DNA of 46,047 nucleotides, from contig CP070777.1 in the NCBI GenBank assembly GCA_020346225.1, positions 1,887,840 to 1,933,886 on the forward strand. The letters are read 5' to 3'. A program made the position numbers and the translations under genes. This document shows positions 40,624-46,047 of this stretch, one piece after another (the first letter of the stretch is position 1; each line of letters starts with the position of its first letter). The notes beneath the pieces were generated by a model. That model was not told where the DNA came from. It searched no databases and worked only from the letters and a program-made list of their open reading frames with translations. The DNA is from Candidatus Zixiibacteriota bacterium (GTDB taxonomy: Bacteria; Zixibacteria; MSB-5A5; GN15; FEB-12).

Positions 40624-40830
40624 ATGTCTAAAGGCAAGGTCAAGTACTTTAACGACACAAAGGGTTGGGGTTTTATTGCCAGCGAAGAAACTGATCAGGA
40701 CGTCTATGTTCACTACACCGCCATTAACATGGACGGTTACAAAACACTCCGGGAAGGTCAGGAAGTCTTATACGAACTGACCGAAACAGGGAAAGGCTAT
40801 CAGGCGAAAAACGTCACTCCAACCGGTTAA
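40624..40830 (+). CDS. Cold-shock domain protein (CspA family)
   Basis: A 68-residue single OB-fold RNA/DNA-binding protein. RNP1 reads KGWGFI (18-23) and RNP2 reads VYVHYT (about 34-39). The family usually has KWFN, KGFGFI and VFVHFS; here they are KYFN, KGWGFI and VYVHYT, so the aromatic nucleic-acid-binding face is rearranged but kept aromatic throughout. Size and the rest of the protein ('LREGQEVLYELTETGKGYQA') are ordinary. Flanked by its own promoter and a strong terminator, it is a single-gene unit. Likely an RNA chaperone; cold induction is not shown. Confidence 0.93.
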   Translation: MSKGKVKYFNDTKGWGFIASEETDQDVYVHYTAINMDGYKTLREGQEVLYELTETGKGYQAKNVTPTG

Positions 40831-40859
40831 AAGCTTGAACCTGTCGCAAGATTTGTCGC

Positions 40860-40889
40860 GAGCCGCCTTTTGGGGCGGCTCTTTTTTTT
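40860..40889 (+). terminator. Rho-independent terminator of the cold-shock gene
   Basis: An 8-bp stem, GAGCCGCC (40860-40867)/GGCGGCTC (40874-40881), followed by eight T. The strongest terminator in the window. Confidence 0.95.
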
Positions 40890-40950
40890 GACTCCGGTGC
40901 CGCCCGTCGCCGGGCTTGCGCGGGGAAATTATTTGCTTATATTGGGTTCC

Positions 40951-41979
40951 ATGAAGACTATCGACCTCCGCTCCGATACCGTCACCAGACCTTCCCCTGA
41001 AATGCGTCAGGTCATGATGACCGCCGAGGTTGGGGATGATGTCTTCGGCGACGACCCCACCGTCATCAAACTCGAAGAATATGTGGCCGCCCTCTTTGAA
41101 AAAGAGGCCGCCCTCTACGTTCCCTCCGGTACTATGGCTAATCAGGTCTGCCTTCGGGCCAACTCACAACCCGGCTGGGAGCTTCTCTGCGACCGCGAGT
41201 GTCACATTGTCAACTACGAGGTGGCCGGGCCGGTCGTGCACTCCGGTCTTCTGGTAAACCTGATCACGACCGAATATGGCATGATTTCAGCCGAGGTTGT
41301 CCGCCATAGCATCCGCCCCAAAAACGTACACTGCCCCCTGACCAAGATGGTCGCCCTGGAAAACACTCATAACCATCACGGCGGCACCATCCTGCCGCAC
41401 GACGAAATCCTCCGTGTTCGGCAGGTCTGCGATGAGTTCGATTTAATCTTCCATCTCGATGGCGCCCGAATATGGAACGCCCACGTCGCCACCGGTATTC
41501 CCCTGGCCGAACTGGCCGCACCATTTGACTCGGTTTCGGTGTGTCTTTCCAAGGGTCTCGGGGCACCCATCGGGTCGGTGGTCATGGGCTCCGCCGAATT
41601 CATCTCGAAATGCCATCGGCAGCGCAAGCTCTTTGGGGGCGGTATGCGTCAGGTTGGTATCATTGCTGCCGCCGGTTTACACGCCGTCAGTAATAACATA
41701 GCGCGTCTTGCTGAGGACCACGCCAACGCCCGGCTTTTGGCCGAGGGTCTGGCGCAGATGGCTCCCTTCGATGTCGATATGGCCCGGGTGCAGACCAATA
41801 TCGTCATTGTCAAAATCAGGCCCGGCTGGACCGTGGAAAACCTGCTTGAAAAGATGAAAGCATCCGGCCTTCTTGCCGTGCCTTTCTGGTCCGAGAAAAT
41901 CCGCTTCGTAACTCATCTTGATGTTTCGCGGGAGGATTGTCAGGAAGCCCTGAGTCGAATCGAGTCTATCGTTGGCTGA
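40951..41979 (+). CDS. ltaE: Low-specificity threonine aldolase (PLP-dependent, GntG/LtaE family)
   Basis: Splits threonine or allo-threonine into glycine and acetaldehyde. The 342-residue protein begins MKTIDLRSDTVTRPSPEMRQ, the family signature. PLP-binding residues are visible: Lys201 (VCLSKGLGAPIG) as the Schiff-base lysine and 'IFHLDGARIWNA' with Asp170 and Arg173. The family segments 'ALYVPSGTMANQ' and 'ENTHNHHGGTI' are also present. The start at 40951 is preferred over an in-frame ATG-less extension to 40870, which would run into the terminator of the preceding gene. Its last 14 bases overlap the convergent bacteriohemerythrin gene. Confidence 0.92.
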   Translation: MKTIDLRSDTVTRPSPEMRQVMMTAEVGDDVFGDDPTVIKLEEYVAALFEKEAALYVPSGTMANQVCLRANSQPGWELLCDRECHIVNYEVAGPVVHSGLLVNLITTEYGMISAEVVRHSIRPKNVHCPLTKMVALENTHNHHGGTILPHDEILRVRQVCDEFDLIFHLDGARIWNAHVATGIPLAELAAPFDSVSVCLSKGLGAPIGSVVMGSAEFISKCHRQRKLFGGGMRQVGIIAAAGLHAVSNNIARLAEDHANARLLAEGLAQMAPFDVDMARVQTNIVIVKIRPGWTVENLLEKMKASGLLAVPFWSEKIRFVTHLDVSREDCQEALSRIESIVG

Positions 41980-42400
41980 TCTCGGCGCCGCGGGCCTGGG
42001 TTCCGTTCGTGCGCAGGTGCCTGCCGATTCTGGCGTCGTCTTCGAGAATGTGCTTCTGCCACCAGTCCTTAAGAAAAGCCAGCAGCCTGGTCGCGACGAT
42101 ATTCCCGTTCTCGCCGCATCTGGCCATCAGCGGCTTCAGGGTGGCCATCAGCTCCTGGTGTTTCTGTCGATGCTTCGGCAAAAGCGGGTAAGCGGCCCGC
42201 TCCATAACCTTCTCCTCATCGGCAAAGTGACCCCGGACGTCGGTCATCAACTGCGTTAGAATATCGCCCGTCTTTTCCGTCGTGGTTTCCGAGGCAAGGG
42301 CCTGGTGCACCCGGTTTATCAATCGGAAAATATCGCGGTGCTGACGATCAATATCGGCGGCTCCGATATTATATGATTTATGCCAGGTAAGAATCTCCAC
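41966..42400 (-). CDS. Bacteriohemerythrin
   Basis: A 144-residue O2-binding di-iron protein. All seven iron ligands of the family are in place: His21 (DIDRQH), His58 and Glu62 (HFADEE), His77 and His81 (KHRQKH), His117 and Asp122 (HILEDD). The N-terminal 'LTWHKSYNIGAADIDRQH' is diagnostic. It probably stores or senses oxygen in the cytoplasm. The start is GTG 42400 behind a GAGG-like ribosome binding site. It is convergent with the threonine aldolase gene, overlapping by 14 bases, and divergent from the hydrolase gene; no partner domain is fused. Confidence 0.93.
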   Translation of the reverse strand: MEILTWHKSYNIGAADIDRQHRDIFRLINRVHQALASETTTEKTGDILTQLMTDVRGHFADEEKVMERAAYPLLPKHRQKHQELMATLKPLMARCGENGNIVATRLLAFLKDWWQKHILEDDARIGRHLRTNGTQARGAEISQR

Positions 42401-42546
42401 TGACTTTAACCTCGTTGAAGGCTCCGCCGGCTGGCCGCAAAGAGCCTGTTGTTAATAGTTATCGTCTTATATCCGCTTCTTTTAATAGTTGCCGGTCGCC
42501 CCCCAAGCCCGTAATTTGACCGGTGATGACAGGGCCACCGCCGAAC

Positions 42547-43317
42547 ATGTCAAGAAACACACTGACCATCCTGGGTTCTTCCTCCGGTCGGCCGCAGCCC
42601 GACCGGGCCGGTTCGGGCTATCTGCTGCGAGTGGGGGAGAGCCTGACCCTCCTCGACTGCGGCAGCGGCGTCACTTCCTCGCTGCTCCGGCGGGGTTACG
42701 ACCCGCTCGGTGTTGACCGCGCCTTCATCACCCATAGCCACCCGGACCACGTTGTCGACCTGCCGCTTTTTATTCAGCTCATTTATCTTGAGGGCCGCCG
42801 GGAGCCTTTCGATGTCTACCTGCCGGCTGAATTCGTGGAACCTTTCAGGGCCTATCTCCGGGCCACTTATCTGATCGAGCGAAAACTGCCCTTCGAGCTC
42901 AACCTGCACAGCTACCGGGAAGGTCTCGTCTGCGATACCGATTACAGGCTCACCGCCATAGCCAACAGGCACCTTCGGGGTTATGCCGCTCTCATCGATG
43001 AAGACCGTTTGCCCAACAAAATGCAGTGCTATTCATTCGTGATCGAAGTTGACGGACGGTCGCTTCTGTATACCTCGGATATCGCTTCTCTCGACGATGT
43101 CGCCGCCCACCTGGGCGGCAAGGACGTCGTGATTATCGAACCGACTCATATTGACCTGGATGATTTCTTCAGGCGGGCGCAGGATCTTAAGGTCGGCCGG
43201 TATGTCGTCAGTCATCTGGGAGACAACGCCGAGGTCGCCGCCATCAACCGGATGGCCGCCGAGGCCGGCGTCGACAATCTCGTCACGGCTGTCGACGGCA
43301 TGGAAGTGGAACTGTAA
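42547..43317 (+). CDS. Metallo-beta-lactamase fold hydrolase (RNase Z-like)
   Basis: A 256-residue protein from ATG 42547. 'MSRNTLTILGSSSGRPQPDR' opens like other members (xLTVLGSG...P), and the metal site HSHPDH is at 63-68. Further His residues come in 'NRHLRGYAALID' and 'EPTHIDLDDFF', and the last strand reads 'YVVSHLGDN'. It resembles RNase Z and phosphodiesterase-like MBL proteins, but its exosite is not evident, so a tRNA-processing role is unproven. An ATG at 42523 would add eight residues; neither start has a good ribosome binding site. The upstream gap (42401-42546) holds two near-identical TTAATAGTT words but no clear promoter. A terminator follows. Confidence 0.85.
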   Translation: MSRNTLTILGSSSGRPQPDRAGSGYLLRVGESLTLLDCGSGVTSSLLRRGYDPLGVDRAFITHSHPDHVVDLPLFIQLIYLEGRREPFDVYLPAEFVEPFRAYLRATYLIERKLPFELNLHSYREGLVCDTDYRLTAIANRHLRGYAALIDEDRLPNKMQCYSFVIEVDGRSLLYTSDIASLDDVAAHLGGKDVVIIEPTHIDLDDFFRRAQDLKVGRYVVSHLGDNAEVAAINRMAAEAGVDNLVTAVDGMEVEL

Positions 43318-43345
43318 GCGCCCCTCTGCGTCTGTGGAAAATAAT

Positions 43346-43380
43346 AACCCTGAGCCTTGGTTTCAAGGCCCAGGGTTTTT
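43346..43380. terminator. Terminator between the MBL hydrolase and sdhB (possibly bidirectional)
   Basis: A 14-bp stem with one mismatch, AACCCTGAGCCTTG (43346-43359)/CAAGGCCCAGGGTT (43364-43377), with five T at the plus-strand end. On the minus strand the hairpin is followed by TTATTATTTT, so it can also serve the convergent sdh operon. Confidence 0.88.
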
Positions 43381-43406
43381 GATTCAACGCGAAAATTGAC
43401 GTCGTC

Positions 43407-44150
43407 TTATTTGGCCACTACCGCGCGCATGTATTCGCGGTTCATCTTGGCGATAAATTTCACCTTGATTTCTTTGGGACAGGCCGCCTCGCATTCGTAG
43501 TGGTTGGTGCAGTTGCCGAACCCCTCCATGTCCATCTGCTTCACCATCCTGTCGACCCGCGCCTTCCGCTCCACCTGGCCCTGCGGCAGATAGGCGAACT
43601 GAGATACTTTGGCCGAGACAAACAGCATGGCCGAGGCGTTCGGACACGACGCCACACACGCCCCGCAGCCGATGCACGCCGCCGCATCGAAGGCCGTGTC
43701 CGCGTTCTTTTTCGGTATTGGCAGGGCGTTGGCGTCCGGGGCCCCGCCGGTATTGACCGACACGAACCCGCCCGCCTGCATTATGCGATCTAAGGCGCTG
43801 CGGTCAACCACTAGGTCCTTCAGAACCGGGAAAGCCCTCGCCCGCCACGGCTCGATGTAAATCCGGTCACCGTCTTTGAAGTGACGCATATGCAGTTGGC
43901 AGACGGTGGTGGCCAGTTCCGGTCCGTGGGCCCGCCCGTTGATTATCAGCGAGCAGGTGCCGCAGATACCCTCGCGGCAATCGTGGTCGAACGCGATCGG
44001 GTCGATACCCTGTTCGATAAGGTCCTCGTTGACAACGTCGAGCATCTCAAGAAATGACATGTGATGATTGATGTCCTTTGCCTCGTACTTCTCGAGACGA
44101 CCCTTATCATCGGCATTCTTCTGTCGCCAGACATAAAGTGTTAAGTTCAT
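43407..44150 (-). CDS. sdhB: Succinate dehydrogenase/fumarate reductase iron-sulfur subunit
   Basis: A 247-residue electron-transfer subunit. [2Fe-2S] ligands are Cys58, Cys63, Cys66 and Cys84 (CREGICGTC...C). The [4Fe-4S]/[3Fe-4S] ligands are Cys159, 162, 165 and 169 ([11 protein letters not shown]) and Cys214, 220 and 224. It carries electrons between the flavoprotein and the membrane cytochrome b in the TCA cycle and respiratory chain. The start codon shares one base with the sdhA stop (TAATG), so translation is coupled. The segment lacking long insertions and the whole-sequence look fit the Bacteroidetes/Chlorobi/epsilon-type complexes rather than E. coli SdhB. Confidence 0.95.
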   Translation of the reverse strand: MNLTLYVWRQKNADDKGRLEKYEAKDINHHMSFLEMLDVVNEDLIEQGIDPIAFDHDCREGICGTCSLIINGRAHGPELATTVCQLHMRHFKDGDRIYIEPWRARAFPVLKDLVVDRSALDRIMQAGGFVSVNTGGAPDANALPIPKKNADTAFDAAACIGCGACVASCPNASAMLFVSAKVSQFAYLPQGQVERKARVDRMVKQMDMEGFGNCTNHYECEAACPKEIKVKFIAKMNREYMRAVVAK

Positions 44151-46047
44151 TACTTGTAACTCCTCGTTGCCAGTTCCACGTTCTCGAAAACCAGGGGTTC
44201 TTTATGCAGCGCCGGGGGCCTGCCGTCGCCGGTATATTCCCACGCCGAGACATGGCAGTAGTCCTTGTCATTACGAAGCGCCTCGCCCTCTTCGGTCTGG
44301 TACTCTTCGCGGAAATGCGCCCCGCACGATTCCGCCCGGTCGAGCGCGTCGTGGCACATCACCTCGCCGATATCCAGAAAGTCGGCGACGCGGCCGGCCA
44401 TCTCGAGCTGCTGATTCAGCTCCTCGTTGTCGCCCGTTACCTTCAGGTCCTGCCAGAATTCCTCGCGCAGCGCCGGAATGTCCCGGAGGGCCTCCTTCAA
44501 GCCGCCTTCATTGCGCCCCATTCCGCACTTCTCCCACATGATCTTGCCGAGGGCTCTGTGGAACGTCGCGGGCGAACGCTTGCCGTTGATCGAAAGCAGC
44601 TTCTTCATGCGGTCTTCGACTTCCCTCTCCGTCTTTTTGAACTCCTCGTGGTCCGCTTTGATGTCGGAGACTCCCACGCGGACGAAGTAGTCGCCGATAG
44701 TGTACGGTATCACGAAATAACCGTCCGCCAGGCCCTGCATGAGAGCGCTCGCTCCCAGGCGGTTGGCGCCGTGGTCCGAGAAGTTGGCCTCACCCGCCAC
44801 GAACAGGCCGGGTATGGTGCTTTCCAGGTTGTAGTCAACCCACAGCCCGCCCATCGTATAGTGGGAGGCCGGGAAGATGCGCATCGGCACGGTGTAAGGG
44901 TCCTCGCCGGTGATTCGCTCGTACATCTGGAAGAGGTTGCCGTAACGCTCCTCGATGACGCTCTTGCCCAGGCGCTGGATGGCGTCGGCGAAATCCAGAT
45001 AAACCCCGACACCCGTTTCGCCCACCCCGCGACCTTCGTCTACGACCTCCTTGGCGCTCCGCGACGAGATGTCGCGCGGGGCCAGATTGCCGAAACTCGG
45101 ATACTTGCGCTCGAGATAATAGTCGCGCTCCTCTTCGGGAATCTCGCCGGGATGTCTCTTGTCGCCGACGTTCTTGGGTACCCAGATCCGGCCGTCGTTG
45201 CGCAATGATTCCGACATGAGCGTCAGCTTCGACTGATAGTCGCCGCTCACCGGAATGCAGGTCGGGTGAATCTGCGTGAAACATGGATTGGCGAGCAAGG
45301 CGCCTTTCCGGTAGCAGCGGAACGCCGCCGTAGCGTTGCTGCCCTTGGCGTAAGTCGCCAGGTAGAACACGTTGCCGTAACCGCCCGTCGCCAGGATAAC
45401 CACGTCCGCCGCGTGCGAGCTTATCTGGCCGGTCACCATGTTGCGCACGACTATCCCGCGCGCCCGGTTATCCACCACCACCAGCTCCAGCATCTCCGTG
45501 CGCGGGTACATCTTGACCTGCCCCCGGCCGACCTGGCGCGACAGCGCCGAATAAGCCCCCAGCAGAAGCTGCTGGCCGGTCTGACCGCGAGCGTAAAAAG
45601 TACGCGACACCTGGGCGCCGCCGAAAGAACGGTTATCCAGAAGGCCGCCGTAATCGCGCGCGAAGGGGACGCCCTGCGCCACACACTGGTCGATGATATT
45701 GTTGGCCACCTGGGCCAGACGATAAACATTGGCCTCGCGCGACCGGAAATCACCCCCCTTGATCGTGTCGTAGAAAAGACGCCAGGTCGAGTCCCCGTCA
45801 TTCTGGTAGTTCTTCGAGGCGTTTATCCCGCCTTGGGCGGCGATACTGTGCGCCCGGCGGGGAGAATCCTGGTAGCAGAAACATGATACGTTATAGCCCA
45901 GCTCCGCCAGCGATGCCGCCGCCGACGCGCCCGCCAGACCCGAACCAACCACGATCGCCGAAAATTTCCGCTTGTTGGCCGGATTCACCAATTTCATCTC
46001 GAAACGGTGCTTGTCCCATTTCTCTGCCAGCGGTCCTGAAGGAGTTT
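44150..46047 (-). CDS. sdhA: Succinate dehydrogenase/fumarate reductase flavoprotein subunit, 5' end beyond the window
   Basis: The catalytic FAD subunit. The frame stays open to the right edge: before the Met at 45997 it encodes '...[15 protein letters not shown]', which matches the N-terminus of Bacteroides/Chlorobium-type SdhA. So that Met is internal and the true start lies outside. Visible are the FAD-binding [17 protein letters not shown], the covalent-FAD region '[20 protein letters not shown]', the substrate-binding 'QIHPTCIP' and '[19 protein letters not shown]'. At least 631 residues are seen. A cytochrome b (sdhC) gene would be expected just outside. The end overlaps the sdhB start by one base. 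Confidence 0.95.
   Translation of the reverse strand, partial: TPSGPLAEKWDKHRFEMKLVNPANKRKFSAIVVGSGLAGASAAASLAELGYNVSCFCYQDSPRRAHSIAAQGGINASKNYQNDGDSTWRLFYDTIKGGDFRSREANVYRLAQVANNIIDQCVAQGVPFARDYGGLLDNRSFGGAQVSRTFYARGQTGQQLLLGAYSALSRQVGRGQVKMYPRTEMLELVVVDNRARGIVVRNMVTGQISSHAADVVILATGGYGNVFYLATYAKGSNATAAFRCYRKGALLANPCFTQIHPTCIPVSGDYQSKLTLMSESLRNDGRIWVPKNVGDKRHPGEIPEEERDYYLERKYPSFGNLAPRDISSRSAKEVVDEGRGVGETGVGVYLDFADAIQRLGKSVIEERYGNLFQMYERITGEDPYTVPMRIFPASHYTMGGLWVDYNLESTIPGLFVAGEANFSDHGANRLGASALMQGLADGYFVIPYTIGDYFVRVGVSDIKADHEEFKKTEREVEDRMKKLLSINGKRSPATFHRALGKIMWEKCGMGRNEGGLKEALRDIPALREEFWQDLKVTGDNEELNQQLEMAGRVADFLDIGEVMCHDALDRAESCGAHFREEYQTEEGEALRNDKDYCHVSAWEYTGDGRPPALHKEPLVFENVELATRSYK

Noticed and set aside
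40870-40950. N-terminal extension of the threonine aldolase
   Set aside because: It would begin inside the terminator of the cold-shock gene, and the family N-terminus starts at 40951.
44078-45208. 376-residue plus-strand open frame opposite sdhA
   Set aside because: Antisense to conserved SdhA sequence; no domain motif and composition typical of a shadow frame.
1-46047. tRNA, rRNA, CRISPR arrays, insertion sequences and prophage
   Set aside because: No cloverleaf-like sequence, regular spaced repeats, transposase or phage genes were seen; the only recombinase has the gene context and motifs of a housekeeping Xer protein.

Overview
The window is 46 kb of dense, moderately GC-rich bacterial chromosome with no gene-free stretch over about 220 bases. 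Its character points to a Gram-negative member of the FCB side of the tree, and a Zixibacteria-like candidate phylum is my best guess. The reasons are secreted proteases that end in dockerin-type EF-hand pairs or a FlgD/T9SS-like beta module, a Bacteroidetes/Chlorobi-like sdhA-sdhB pair, and MglA/MglB linked to type IV pilus genes. No rRNA or other taxonomic marker is present, so the phylum call is inference.

Layout: 1-1937, the 3' end of an AsmA-like gene, then a polar amino-acid ABC permease and ATPase. 2044-6678, a secreted S8 protease followed by a PAS histidine-kinase-like protein and a receiver protein, both of which seem to lack the phospho-accepting His. 6762-13787, a housekeeping run (yicC, gmk, rpoZ, topA, xer recombinase, hslV, hslU). 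13801-16295, a LiaF-like membrane protein, argF and an orphan protein. 16309-22197, two tandem secreted M28 metallopeptidases, each with its own promoter and a near-identical terminator. 22260-26505, rpsT on the minus strand (embedded in a longer meaningless reading frame), then murJ and a ComEC-like protein whose C-terminal beta-lactamase-fold domain has lost its metal ligands.

26630-38058 is the most distinctive part. It holds a DUF4388 protein, a small membrane protein, a TPR-roadblock protein, a four-helix membrane protein with a roadblock-like end, a stand-alone roadblock protein, an MglA-type GTPase with a long extra tail, MglB, then PilB, PilT, PilC and a PilS-like sensor kinase. The order suggests that a polarity switch (MglA GTPase, MglB GAP) and several additional roadblock scaffolds are co-inherited with the pilus extension and retraction motors. 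38149-43317 has a double-parvulin lipoprotein, a CTP-dependent lipid kinase, a cold-shock protein, a threonine aldolase, bacteriohemerythrin and a beta-lactamase-fold hydrolase. The window ends in minus-strand sdhB and sdhA; sdhA runs off the right edge.

No tRNA, rRNA, CRISPR array, insertion sequence or prophage was recognised. All calls come from reading motifs and gene order by eye; no database search was possible.
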